Positions 1 through 7,965 of a stretch of DNA of 50,518 nt are shown here, piece after piece; the first letter of the stretch is position 1, and each line of letters opens with the position of its first letter. The notes under the pieces were generated by a model. That model saw nothing but the letters and a program-made list of their open reading frames with translations, did no database searches and was not told the origin of the DNA. A program made the translations under genes and the position numbers. This stretch comes from Desulfobacula sp. (GTDB taxonomy: Bacteria; Desulfobacterota; Desulfobacteria; Desulfobacterales; Desulfobacteraceae), in contig JANQML010000003.1 of assembly GCA_028280105.1 (NCBI GenBank), positions 1 through 50,518 of the forward strand. The letters run 5' to 3'.

Positions 1-94
1 CCATCTTCTTCGTTCCCAAGGTTTTGCGGTAGACTACTACAGCGGCAACCTTGGCGCCTTGAAGCTGGAACCTTCACGCTTTTTGCAACGATGA
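1..94 (+). CDS. Possible C-terminal end of an unidentified gene
   Basis: An open frame enters from the left edge and ends at TGA 92-94. It gives about 30 residues ending in SRFLQR. Third codon positions are rich in G and C, unlike the AT-rich DNA that follows, which suggests a true gene end. I do not recognise the product. It could also be a chance open frame, because only 94 bases are visible. Confidence 0.25.
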   Translation, partial: HLLRSQGFAVDYYSGNLGALKLEPSRFLQR

Positions 95-201
95 GGTTAA
101 TGAAAGTCTGTCACGCGTTTGAATACATTTGATAAAATTGAAAATAAAATATAGAGACGCTCAGGAAAAGGATTCCGAACGTAATATGCCTTAAAGGAGG
201 A

Positions 202-975
202 ATGGGCGTAAAGAAGACCGCCAATTTAATGGAAGAACTTAATTCCATACCGGATACGGAATCTTTTGCTCTTGTCGCAACAGGCAGCTATATTGGAGAG
301 GGGTTTGACGAGGCCCGCCTTGATACCTTGTTTTTAGCTATGCCCATTGCCTGGAAGGGTACACTTCAGCAATATGCCGGGAGATTACACCGTTTTTCCG
401 AGCATAAAAAAGACGTCCAGGTATACGATTACGTTGATATTCATGTAAGAATGCTTGAAAAAATGTATGGAAAAAGACTCAAAGGATATGCTGCGATCGG
501 CTATAAAGCAAAGGTTACATCTTTCCCGGAAGCACCAACCAATATCATTTTCAATAAAGATAATTTTTACCCCGTTTATCTGCAGGATATCGCAATGGCA
601 TCAAAACAGTTGTTGATCGTCAGTCCATTTGTTACTAGAGAAAGAATGTTTCAAATGACCCAGCATTTTCAAGAGATTCTGAAAAATCAGGTGGGAATTA
701 CAATTATTACGAGGCCTGCTCACGATTTTAAAGAAAACAGACGATCATCACTGGAGCAAATATTTAAAACAGCTGAAAAGATCGGAATCTGTTTTATTTT
801 TAGGTCGAATATTCATCAGAAATTTGCAATTATTGATGACAAAATTACTTGGTACGGCAGCATCAATCTTTTGAGTTTTGGATATTCGGAAGAAAGTATC
901 ATGCGTCTTGAAAGCAGCAGTATTGCATATGAGTTGGCAGATAGTATCAAAAACAGACAAAAAACGAGGAAATAA
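202..975 (+). CDS. 5'-truncated SF2 helicase C-terminal domain fused to a PLD-like domain
   Basis: This is the C-terminal part of a superfamily 2 helicase joined to a phospholipase-D-like domain. Residues 25-65 hold helicase motifs V and VI ([10 protein letters not shown], then QQYAGRLHR, with the arginine finger). Residues about 120-250 form the PLD-like domain, with one H-x-K-x4-D motif (HQKFAIIDD, near residue 205). The Walker A and DEAD/DEAH motifs are absent. The reading frame has helicase-like sequence upstream of the ATG back to a TAA at 145-147 (IPNVICLKGG precedes the Met), so the ATG at 202 is an internal Met and the gene is a 5'-deleted remnant. The same helicase-PLD arrangement occurs, as I recall, in large primase-helicase proteins of the TOTE conflict systems; that link is inference. 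The stop overlaps the next start (TAATG), so the two genes were probably one transcription unit. Confidence 0.7.
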   Translation: MGVKKTANLMEELNSIPDTESFALVATGSYIGEGFDEARLDTLFLAMPIAWKGTLQQYAGRLHRFSEHKKDVQVYDYVDIHVRMLEKMYGKRLKGYAAIGYKAKVTSFPEAPTNIIFNKDNFYPVYLQDIAMASKQLLIVSPFVTRERMFQMTQHFQEILKNQVGITIITRPAHDFKENRRSSLEQIFKTAEKIGICFIFRSNIHQKFAIIDDKITWYGSINLLSFGYSEESIMRLESSSIAYELADSIKNRQKTRK

Positions 976-2780
976 TGGATAGACTATGGAATTATGAAGG
1001 CTACGTAAAGTTTCTTTCTCATGAGAACAGCCTTGTCAGGCGTTGGGCATTTGATGCTTTAGAAAAACACTATCCCAACCAATATACAGATGAAATCAGC
1101 AAATTAATCTCAGATGAAGATTCTCATCTGGCATGTTCTGCGCCTGAGTATCTTGCTAAACATAACGCGGTTCAACATGCTCCGGCGATTCTGATCAGTT
1201 TTTTAAATGGTTCGGGAAATATTCCATCAAATTGTGCTTTGGCATTGTCAAAGATGAAATATGAACCTGCATTGGAAACGATCATAGAATCATTGACAAC
1301 TGGTATCAGTGAAGAATCATTATTTGGGGTTTTTAACTATTTAGGGAGTATCCATGCTGAAGCAGGACGGGAAGCATTGGTTTCAGCTGTCACCCGGATT
1401 AAAGATCCAATGCTTCTCGGTAATGCCGTTTTAAATTTGTTGAGGCATGGCCAAACGGAAGATGTCACACGGATTTTAGATATGGTCCTGAAGCCGGTCC
1501 AAAAAGGCAAAGCGATAGAATCTTTTCTGGTAAAAGCAGTTGTAAAGTATTGGGATGCCGGTGATTATTTAAACGACCTGTCAAAAAATATGGAGAGCAA
1601 TAATATAATTGACGATCCGGAAAATGCCATTGGATTATTTTTTGAAAAGAATGATCACCTGGCCATAGATCCGGATGTACAAGATAAAATAAACCACCTG
1701 ATTCGAAAAAGAAAATTCCACGATTTATCCACTACTTTGCTGTTTGAAGCTCAACACATTATCAAAAAAAGATACCCGGACAATCATCCGCCGGAAGAAG
1801 CCAAAAACCTTTTTAATCAAGACTCAATGGCAGTGGTATTGTTCAAAGAGTTATCCAGGCAACCTGCTTTATGGAATAAACTAAAAAAATCTAAAAGTTC
1901 TGGTGCCGATGGGGTTGGGTATATCGTTTGCCTGGTGCTATCTGTGTATTTTTCCATTATAGAACGAAATGTTTATGTTAAGGCTTTATCTCCAGACTCG
2001 AAGATCTCCGATTTACTTGAAGCGGTGAAACATTCCGGTTCAAAACTGCCCGATGAACTATATGAAAAAATAGTACATCTTGCTCCTGTATCGGAATTAA
2101 AGGCATTTTTATCAGATGATTTGAACACATGGGGTGATATTTGGATTGTCAAAATTATGGGGCGCATTGGTAAAAAAGAGTTTGTCCCTGATTTGATTCG
2201 AATTTTAAATAATGCAGACAGTATGGATTATATTTACAGTGATGCAATAACATCCCTGAACGCTTTGGAAGAATCATCGGATGAACTCATTTTGAGTGCC
2301 GCTCGAAATAAGGAGATAGGGGATTGGGAGGTCTTTTCTATTCTTGAATATCTTCCATATTCTGAATCTTTTGATTTGACTATGGGTATATGGAATGATG
2401 AGAATAATGATGCAGATTCCTATGAATTGTTTTCATACTGCCTTCGCGGTATTGGAGATGCCCGCGGGATAGAGGTTCTACAGGGTATTTATAATAGTGA
2501 GAATAATGCCGGTTATATTGGCGGATCGTTAGAATGCCTGAGTGTGATCCACAATGTCGATATTCCGGAACTCCCGGCTATTAAAGAGCGAAGAAGGGAG
2601 GACAAAAAGCAACAGGAATTAAGAGCAAAAGAGCTCAATGATATTTTTAATGACACGAAGATTAAAAATAGCGGAGAGGTAATTCCATTTCAAAGAGTAA
2701 CGAAAAAAGTAGGGAGAAATGAGCCATGTCCATGCGGCAGTGGGAAAAAATATAAAAAATGCTGTTTGAATAAATCATAG
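975..2780 (+). CDS. HEAT-repeat protein with C-terminal SEC-C zinc motif
   Basis: This is a 601-residue soluble protein. Its N-terminal 180 residues read as helical HEAT-like repeats (for example [13 protein letters not shown] and [15 protein letters not shown]). More divergent helical repeats follow to about residue 540, then a charged linker and a SEC-C motif at the extreme C-terminus ([18 protein letters not shown]). SEC-C motifs bind zinc and are best known from SecA, where they contact SecB and ribosomes. They are also frequent on accessory and defence-type proteins. The start codon overlaps the stop of the helicase-PLD remnant by one base. No enzyme motif is visible, so the protein is best seen as a scaffold or sensor. 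The gene is intact although its upstream partner is truncated. Its specific function is unknown. Confidence 0.7.
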   Translation: MDRLWNYEGYVKFLSHENSLVRRWAFDALEKHYPNQYTDEISKLISDEDSHLACSAPEYLAKHNAVQHAPAILISFLNGSGNIPSNCALALSKMKYEPALETIIESLTTGISEESLFGVFNYLGSIHAEAGREALVSAVTRIKDPMLLGNAVLNLLRHGQTEDVTRILDMVLKPVQKGKAIESFLVKAVVKYWDAGDYLNDLSKNMESNNIIDDPENAIGLFFEKNDHLAIDPDVQDKINHLIRKRKFHDLSTTLLFEAQHIIKKRYPDNHPPEEAKNLFNQDSMAVVLFKELSRQPALWNKLKKSKSSGADGVGYIVCLVLSVYFSIIERNVYVKALSPDSKISDLLEAVKHSGSKLPDELYEKIVHLAPVSELKAFLSDDLNTWGDIWIVKIMGRIGKKEFVPDLIRILNNADSMDYIYSDAITSLNALEESSDELILSAARNKEIGDWEVFSILEYLPYSESFDLTMGIWNDENNDADSYELFSYCLRGIGDARGIEVLQGIYNSENNAGYIGGSLECLSVIHNVDIPELPAIKERRREDKKQQELRAKELNDIFNDTKIKNSGEVIPFQRVTKKVGRNEPCPCGSGKKYKKCCLNKS

Positions 2781-2988
2781 CATTTTGTGACGGTGGATTG
2801 GGGTTTTCCGAACAAATATGTAAATACCTCCGGTTTTCAGAGTAGTCAATCCATATTGGGGATGAGGACTTTCTGTCTGGATGATTTCAGTTTTGGGCTG
2901 GATTAAAACCCTAGACTATTCCTGTAACTCATAATCAAAAAAACGTTCTGAACCACAACGTGGGATGGGAATGATTGTGACCCCCGAG

Positions 2989-3282
2989 TTATCTTAATGG
3001 CTCGAAATCCAATTTAACTTTATAACCAAGAGCATTAGCATATTTAGATATAGTTGATAGAGTCGGAAACGTCACTTTCCCACCGCTTTCAAGCCGTGAA
3101 ATATTGCTTTTCTGTGTTCCCATAAGCCTGGCAACTTCTTCCTGTGTTTTTCCTTCTTTCAGTCGCAGTCTGATTAATTTTTTTCTAAGCTCCCACACAG
3201 GAGCAAGAGTCTCGTATTCCTTTTTAAATTCAGGATCTGCCATTGCCTCTTTTTTAAAATCTTCAAATGTCGGCCTATCCAT
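2989..3282 (-). CDS. HigA-like XRE-family antitoxin
   Basis: This 97-residue protein has a Cro/C1-type helix-turn-helix at about residues 40-90 (KTQEEVARLMGTQKSNISRLE). The N-terminus (FEDFKKEAMADPEFKKEYE) is typical of antitoxins encoded after HigB/Gp49-type toxins. Its ATG overlaps the 3' end of the toxin gene by 8 bases, giving the inverted toxin-first order of hig modules. It is expected to neutralise the toxin and repress the shared promoter, which carries two palindromes at 3629-3658. The family is clear. The exact hig subtype is inferred from the partner. Confidence 0.85.
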   Translation of the reverse strand: MDRPTFEDFKKEAMADPEFKKEYETLAPVWELRKKLIRLRLKEGKTQEEVARLMGTQKSNISRLESGGKVTFPTLSTISKYANALGYKVKLDFEPLR

Positions 3283-3601
3283 TTTTTATCTCCTTCATAC
3301 GTTTGGTTGCCAAAGCCAGATCTTTTTTAGGGGCCTTTGGGGTTTTCTTGATAATGGAATGGAGTATCACAATCTCTTTTCCGCGAAGGGTACAAAAGAA
3401 AGATCGGGCTATGCCTTCTTTGCCCTTTGCTCTTATTTCAAATAGTCCCTTACCCAAAGGAGCTGTATGGGGCCTTCCCAAATCCGGTCCTAATTCCATT
3501 ATCAATTCTAAAATATAAGTCAGATTCGTTTGTATTCCTATTGGAAATGAACGGATCTGGTCTTTAAATTTCTTGCTATAGAATGTAATTTTCCAGTTCA
3601 A
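3275..3601 (-). CDS. HigB/Gp49-family toxin (RelE-like mRNA interferase)
   Basis: This is a 108-residue basic protein of the phage-derived Gp49/HigB family (RelE superfamily). The family signature is the segment from LGRPHTAPLGKGLFEIRAKG to the C-terminal KKTPKAPKKDLALATKRM. These toxins cleave translated mRNA on the ribosome. I chose TTG at 3599-3601 as the start because an AGGAGG lies 4 bases upstream (3606-3611). The ATG at 3620-3622 would place that ribosome-binding site inside the gene. The downstream gene is the antitoxin, overlapping by 8 bases. Confidence 0.82.
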   Translation of the reverse strand: MNWKITFYSKKFKDQIRSFPIGIQTNLTYILELIMELGPDLGRPHTAPLGKGLFEIRAKGKEGIARSFFCTLRGKEIVILHSIIKKTPKAPKKDLALATKRMKEIKNG

Positions 3602-3628
3602 TGTGCCTCCTGTATAGTGCAAATATAT

Positions 3629-3658
3629 GTTATCATAATTGATAACCTTGTCAAGGTT
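3629..3658 (-). promoter_or_regulatory. Promoter/operator of the higBA-like module
   Basis: Two perfect inverted repeats overlap here. GTTATCA and TGATAAC (3629-3635 and 3640-3646) are separated by TAAT. AACCTTG and CAAGGTT (3644-3650 and 3652-3658) are separated by one base. On the minus strand the second palindrome contains TTGACA (3649-3654), a perfect -35 hexamer pointing at the toxin gene. This suits autorepression by the XRE antitoxin. Operator function is inferred. Confidence 0.6.
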
Positions 3659-3969
3659 GTGAAGAAAATATCTCGGGCTATGACAACATAATGATTCTTT
3701 ATGCTTTTCATGGTCTTTTAGCCCCCCTCAAATAATCCGAAAAGTTCCTGACCGTGCCATAATAGATTTTCTTAAACGGTGTCCGGTTATTCTGTTAGCC
3801 TCCTTTTTGGATTTTCTTAATATGAAAGACTATGATTTTGTCACCCCAGCTTAATCCATGCTCATCAATAAGATCGTTCGGTTTTGTCGGGTAGGGCTTG
3901 AGAACTGTTTTTACATGTTTGTTTTTCCAAAGGTTTTTGAACATTAGGCTCATAGAAATACGGATGAGG

Positions 3970-4294
3970 AGACTGAAGTGCCGGCATTTTTTAAACCAGC
4001 ACCTGTTTTCAGGGCTGAAGATACAGACGGGGAGATGAAGATACAGACGGGGAGAAACTGGATTACCAAAACATTGAACTTCCAAAGCTTCCTCTCATTG
4101 AAAAGGCAAGTGAATGGGGGATTTCCGTAAAAGCCGTTCCGGGTAATTACAGGTATCTTGGATACTACTCTCCCGAAAGATCTGAGATCGCCTTGGCAAC
4201 ATCTGAAGAATCTACATTCTTTCACGAACTCGCCCATGTCGCTCATGAAAAAGTAACGGGTAAGACGATCGGGGCAAGGTTGAGGCACTTTTAG
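3970..4294 (+). pseudogene. ArdC-like antirestriction protein remnant (zincin-like domain)
   Basis: Two plus-strand frames encode parts of an ArdC-type antirestriction protein from plasmids and conjugative elements. The first runs from about 3970 (EVPAFFKPAPVFRAEDTDGE). The second runs from 4040 through NIELPKLPLIEKASEWG and the zincin motif HELAH (4223-4237). They are joined by a 20-base tandem duplication (4016-4055) that shifts the frame. Recognisable similarity ends near 4264, where an IS630 fragment begins on the other strand. The N-terminal ssDNA-binding region is missing. The gene is clearly dead, but it shows that a mobile plasmid-like element once stood here. Confidence 0.7.
4016..4055 (+). 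repeat. 20-bp perfect tandem duplication
   Basis: The unit TGAAGATACAGACGGGGAGA occurs at 4016-4035 and again directly at 4036-4055. Because 20 is not a multiple of three, it breaks the ArdC-like reading frame. It looks like a slippage event in a decaying gene. Confidence 0.85.
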
Positions 4295-4573
4295 GGCAAA
4301 ACCCTGATTATGAAAGAAACGAACAACCGTTTGATAACTGCATTCCACCTGACAAGTCTCTCCGATATATCCATGGAATGCTTTGGCTGTCCAAAAAGTG
4401 CGATCTGCAGTTTCCGGCTGCTCTATGAGCTTTGAAAGCTTCTTTGCTTTATCTCCCTTTAAAAGTGCTGTCCGACCGGGCCGTTTTTTTTTGCAATTAA
4501 TCCATTTCCTTACGACTCTTTCAGTTACAATTAAGGCCTTACAAACATCTTCTCTTGGTATGACGGAAGCTTT
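4265..4573 (-). mobile_element. IS630-type transposase N-terminal fragment
   Basis: The minus strand encodes about 100 residues of the helix-turn-helix N-terminal part of an IS630-family transposase. Segments such as TERVVRKWINCKKKRPGRTA, KAKKLSKLIEQPE, WTAKAFHGYIGE and VVRFFHNQGFALKVPQPCPD are typical of the family. The DDE catalytic domain is absent. The fragment fits almost exactly between the end of the ArdC remnant and the start of the rhodanese remnant. No terminal inverted repeats were found. It is a non-functional scar. Confidence 0.65.
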
Positions 4574-4765
4574 AAACAGGTCCGGAAAGTTGAAGCAATG
4601 TGGGCCGCTCAGGGAATCACCAGGGATAAACACACGCTTTTTTACTGCGGAACGGCCTGGCGTTCGAGTCTTGCATTTATCTATGCATACATGATGGGCT
4701 GGGACCGGATCAGCAATTTTGACAGCTCATGGTATGAATGGACCATGGAATTGAAGACACATTAA
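4574..4765 (+). pseudogene. Rhodanese-like sulfurtransferase 3' fragment
   Basis: The frame ending at TAA 4763-4765 encodes the C-terminal part of a rhodanese domain. It has the active-site loop FYCGTAWRSS, with the catalytic Cys in CGTAWR, followed by AYMMGWDRISNFDSSWYEW. The family has the pattern CGTGWRAS followed by MGW and YDGGWYEW. Everything N-terminal to about residue KQVRKVEAMW is missing, and the IS630 fragment abuts it. A second, more decayed copy of the same tail is at 12060-12149. Confidence 0.65.
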
Positions 4766-5211
4766 ATACCTTCTGAAATACCGGGTTCACAAATGATTCC
4801 CGACTAGGCCATTCCCCGGAGAGCCGCTTCCATGAAAATCAATTTATAATGGATGTCGTCAAACCTGTTGATTAAATCCGTCATATCTACAGTGGTTGTC
4901 AAAATAACGTTCCGATTAATTTTCTCATGTGAATGGTTGAACAGCAAATGACGCCAAGGCTGCCGGCTCTTTCAGAGAGCTTGGTGTTATCAAGCCCCTT
5001 TTTTCGGAACATATTTTTGTCATTTGCTATATTTGATTTTTATTCATGATTGAAACTGTATTTTTATTTTTATCCGTTACAATTTCGGTATCGTGCCGAT
5101 AACAAACCTGTGAAAAAGGCCTTAGCCAAATTTAGAAATCTGATTTTCATCTCAAATTTACGCCCTGTTGAGCTGTTTTATCAATGATGTTTTTGCGGCA
5201 CAATAGGGCGT
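4766..5211. other. Intergenic stretch with an unrecognised coding-like remnant
   Basis: No intact gene is visible. On the minus strand, 4804-4978 is open for about 58 codons ending in MEAALRGMA and a TAG. Its composition is protein-like (TDLINRFDDIHYKLIF) but it has no evident start or ribosome-binding site, and a neighbouring frame also reads plausibly upstream. It may be a decayed gene. I do not recognise it. The rest is AT-rich with no clear structure. Confidence 0.3.
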
Positions 5212-5411
5212 ATGAAAAATAAAGAGATCGAAAAAGAGTTAAAACAGTTCGGCGGCAATGTCCGCCAGGAAAGATTGTCACGTAAAATTACCCAGGAAAA
5301 ACTTGCTGAACTCTCACGATTAAACGTAAGAACCAGAAAATTGAAGCCGGTCAGACAAATATCCTTATCACAACCACCAAAAGAATACAGAAAGCCATCG
5401 GTTGTTCCTGA
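5212..5411 (+). pseudogene. Frameshifted XRE-family regulator
   Basis: The first 45 codons encode the start of a Cro/C1 helix-turn-helix protein (NVRQERLSRKITQEKLAELS, then NVRT). After NVRT the frame must shift to recover the rest of the family pattern, QKIEAGQTNILITTTKRIQK and the terminal AIGCS, which ends at TGA 5409-5411. In the original frame the tail (KLKPVRQISL) is unlike the family. The full product would be about 66 residues, a normal size for a minimal XRE repressor or antitoxin. An indel near 5332 is the simplest explanation. Confidence 0.6.
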
Positions 5412-5424
5412 GAATCCCTGATGA

Positions 5425-5575
5425 GTTAGGTGTTTAAAACGATCAAAGGCGCAAGAAAACAGATCAGATACATGGCGTTTTGTATCCGGCCATTTCCATA
5501 AAAAGCGGGTTGTAATTTTTTACTTAACCGTATCGAACCGGGTATAAATCGGAATAAAGACAATATTATCTACGC
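5425..5575. repeat. Long direct repeat, copy A
   Basis: About 150 bases here recur, with scattered mismatches and small indels, at 16872-17022 in the same orientation. Shared blocks include CAGATACATGGCGTTTT, GTATCCGGCCATTTCCATAA and CGGAATAAAGACAATATTAT. The copy covers the last 17 codons of the AAA+ ATPase gene and its downstream flank. The two copies enclose 11.4 kb of accessory DNA. Confidence 0.85.
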
Positions 5576-6833
5576 GTTGTTTTTCAAAAACAATTGGTGA
5601 CATGACATACCCTGTCTTTATTTCTGGGTGTTCTTCAAGAAAAAGATGCAGACTTTTTAATTTACCCTTTGGGCCGCTTTTAACTTCTATCGGAAAGATA
5701 TTCCCATTATTTACATACAAATAATCAATTTCGGCAGAACTGCTTTTTTTATCTCTGGCCCAATAGTACATTTTTTTATTTTCAGAACCTCCGGCCGCAT
5801 ACATTTCCTGGCCGACAAATTGTTCTGCTAAAGCACCCCGGTACACGTGAGATAAATCCTTGGCCGCCATCACATCTATTGCCGATACGCCGCTATTGTA
5901 CTGCATCAGGCCGATATCCAGGAATAATGGTTTGATTTTTTTTGAGGAAACACCGGCACTTAAAGGCAGACGGTTTGTATTTGATGCCCTTATAATCTGA
6001 AGTATTAACGCTTTTTCTAAGATCTGAAGAGACGTTTTGGTTTTTTCGATTCTCCTGTCCGGATCCAACCTGGTATATTTTATCTGACTTCCGACAAATG
6101 AAGGTGCCGTTCTCATTATGTGATCCAGGCTGTCGATATCCGCTCTTCTATAATATTTTATTAAAGATTGAAGGTATGCTTGAAATATTTCCTCATGTAC
6201 GGTGAAACTATCGGTTACCGAACCTGTCAGGGAATAACGGTGAACAGCCTCAGGCATACCGCCGGTTAAAAAATAAATTTTCAGCTGGTCTATTATTTTT
6301 TGATGCACAAATTCGCTGACAGGTTTGAAGTCTGAAATACAGGGGAGCTGGTCGGCAAGAATATTTTTTTTAGAGGCAGTTAAAAATTCATAAAATGTCA
6401 TTGGCTGCATCCACTCAAAAGAAACCCTTCCCACCGGGAAAGATACTTTGCCTAATGCAAACTCAAACATTGAACCGGCAGCTATGACGTGGAGGGCCGG
6501 GAGTTCTTCATAAAAATACCTTAGGCTTAATAACGCTCTTTCACATTCCTGGATTTCATCAAAAAACAGCAGCGTTTCGCCGGGGGTAATTTTTGTTTCT
6601 GAAAATATTTCAATATCCCGAATTATCTTTTGAACCGACAAGTCCTGATCAAATATTTTGTGGATGCTTCGATTGCGCTCAAAATCTAATTTTATAATAG
6701 ATTTAAAAGAGGTTTCGCCAAACCGGGAGATTGAAAATGTTTTGCCGACTTGCCTTGCACCCCTGATTATCAATGGTTTTCGGAAAATTTGAGTTTTCCA
6801 TTTGATTAGTTTTGAATCAATAGTTCTTTTCAC
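5520..6833 (-). CDS. AAA+ ATPase with DUF4143 domain
   Basis: This 437-residue protein has an N-terminal AAA_14 ATPase module with Walker A at residues 25-32 (GARQVGKT) and Walker B at about 88-93 (LLFFDE). The C-terminal DUF4143 half includes IFPIEVKSG, a PD-(D/E)XK-like E-x-K segment common in this family, near residue 395. The family is widespread in anaerobes and archaea, often in many copies, and has no settled function. GTG at 6831-6833 is the likely start, with AGAGG just upstream. The gene is complete. Its last 17 codons (VDNIVFIPIYTR region) and 3' flank are duplicated near 17.0 kb as a degenerate fragment, so a second copy once existed. Confidence 0.88.
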   Translation of the reverse strand: MKRTIDSKLIKWKTQIFRKPLIIRGARQVGKTFSISRFGETSFKSIIKLDFERNRSIHKIFDQDLSVQKIIRDIEIFSETKITPGETLLFFDEIQECERALLSLRYFYEELPALHVIAAGSMFEFALGKVSFPVGRVSFEWMQPMTFYEFLTASKKNILADQLPCISDFKPVSEFVHQKIIDQLKIYFLTGGMPEAVHRYSLTGSVTDSFTVHEEIFQAYLQSLIKYYRRADIDSLDHIMRTAPSFVGSQIKYTRLDPDRRIEKTKTSLQILEKALILQIIRASNTNRLPLSAGVSSKKIKPLFLDIGLMQYNSGVSAIDVMAAKDLSHVYRGALAEQFVGQEMYAAGGSENKKMYYWARDKKSSSAEIDYLYVNNGNIFPIEVKSGPKGKLKSLHLFLEEHPEIKTGYVMSPIVFEKQRVDNIVFIPIYTRFDTVK

Positions 6834-7204
6834 ATAGCCTCTTTTCTTGGCTTATTTGTAATTTTACAAGGTAAATATGCCATTATTATAGTTTTTTTAC
6901 AAGGATATTTTGTTCGGCTATAGAGTTTGCCTATCGGTGTGAGAGGTGGAAATATGGGGTGAGACTTTAAAAGTTAAAGATAAAAAAGGCATTCAGCCAA
7001 CACGGAAAGCCTTGAAAATTTCTTTTGGTGATCCCGCCGGGAATCGAACCCGGGTTTCCGGCGTGAAAGAACTTTGATGTCATTCCGAAAACAAGCAATT
7101 ACAGGGCGTTACCAATGAAATGGATAATAAGGACACATTAAATACATAGCATTTTATGTCCACGTTAAAATCATCCCCGGGGGATTGTTTTGATGCGTTT
7201 GTGC
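6834..7204. other. Gap containing the tRNA fragment
   Basis: Apart from the tRNA-Glu 3' fragment (7026-7069), I see no gene or structured element here. The sequence just right of the fragment (7070-7204) resembles nothing recognisable. It probably marks the junction between two accessory segments. Confidence 0.4.
7026..7069 (-). pseudogene. 3' half of a tRNA-Glu(UUC) gene, probable attachment-site footprint
   Basis: Read on the minus strand, 44 bases give the anticodon loop CTTTCAC, the 3' anticodon arm GCCGG, a complete TPsiC arm with GTTCGATTC, the 3' acceptor strand and an encoded CCA. The anticodon would be TTC. The 5' half of the tRNA is absent and similarity stops exactly at the anticodon loop, a usual crossover point of tRNA-targeting integrases. 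It matches the 3' half of the intact tRNA-Glu(CUC) at 17344-17418 at 40 of 44 positions. Two of the four differences form a compensatory pair in the TPsiC stem, so it derives from a different glutamate tRNA gene. Confidence 0.8.
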
Positions 7205-7546
7205 TGACCACCGTAGCTTTCAAGGCGAGTTCAAGATCTTCATATTCAAAGGCTGAGCGCATTCTATTGATTTCGTGTTGGGGTAATCCTATACGGGCGG
7301 CACCCTGATCCCGGTACTTGACGGCATCTGTTATTTTTTTTCTTCTTTTCGAGCCTCAGCAGGATCAAAATCAAAATACTCTGCTACTTCAAAGGCCAGT
7401 TCCAATGAAGCTGTTCTGTCTTTTCCGTTAATGCCCGTTTTTAAAAAACGAGATTTTCCTTCTGAAGGTTCAGGTTCCAGATCGTAAACCCCGAATCCGG
7501 TTTTTCGGGAAAGTGCAGTCTCTGCATAAAAATCCACAAAAAACAA
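7205..7546 (-). pseudogene. HipA-family toxin kinase, 3' fragment with frameshift
   Basis: Two minus-strand frames encode the C-terminal end of a HipA-family kinase. The first is GFGVYDLEPEPSEGKSRFL followed by ASLELAFEVAEYFDFDPAEA. The second is AVKYRDQGAARIGLPQHEI followed by RMRSAFEYEDLELAL. The frame changes inside a run of eight A residues (minus strand, near 7335), where one base has probably been gained or lost. The kinase core and P-loop are absent and no hipB antitoxin is beside it. Similarity stops about 140 bases from the tRNA-Glu fragment. The gene is not functional. Confidence 0.65.
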
Positions 7547-7551
7547 ATAGA

Positions 7552-7878
7552 CTATTTTATAGCAACAGTGATTAATCTGTAAACCACGCTCGTTACTATC
7601 GCCGTTAATAGGAATATTATCAGAGCCGACACAGCCCCCTCTATCAATTTGCCCGTTAAACCACCTAATGGAGGAATAGCACCGTCAAATTTTTCATGGT
7701 ATTTGAATACAAAAATATAGCTGGCAACAGAAATGGGCGGAATCATTAAAAAACACTCCATATTTCTTTCAAGAAATAACCTGAGACTAAGAGGTGCAAC
7801 AATTATGATCAGTCCCACTATCGATATACTAATCCCAGAGCAGATAATTACCAGTATATTTGATTTCATCTCTCCCAC
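7552..7878 (-). CDS. Small three-helix membrane protein, unknown
   Basis: This 108-residue protein has hydrophobic segments at about 6-32 (ILVIICSGISISIVGLIIIV), 40-58 and 82-105 (AVSALIIFLLTAIVTSVVYR). It has no recognised domain. The start is either GTG at 7876-7878 or ATG at 7867-7869; neither has a strong ribosome-binding site. It lies just downstream of the methyltransferase operon on the same strand, with 87 bases between, so co-transcription is possible but unproven. I do not recognise it. Confidence 0.5.
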   Translation of the reverse strand: MGEMKSNILVIICSGISISIVGLIIIVAPLSLRLFLERNMECFLMIPPISVASYIFVFKYHEKFDGAIPPLGGLTGKLIEGAVSALIIFLLTAIVTSVVYRLITVAIK

Positions 7879-7965
7879 TTTCGTATTTCATTAAAAGAAA
7901 AATGGATTTTCCAAGTCATTCAGGTTTTGAATGCCTCCAATGGTAACCGGCTTATTGAATTATGT

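Noticed and set aside
3795..4085. Minus-strand frame of 96 codons with a plausible C-terminal half (LKPYPTKPNDLIDEHG)
   Set aside because: Its first half is antisense to the ArdC remnant and no family could be assigned; it may contain another gene fragment but the evidence is too weak to annotate.
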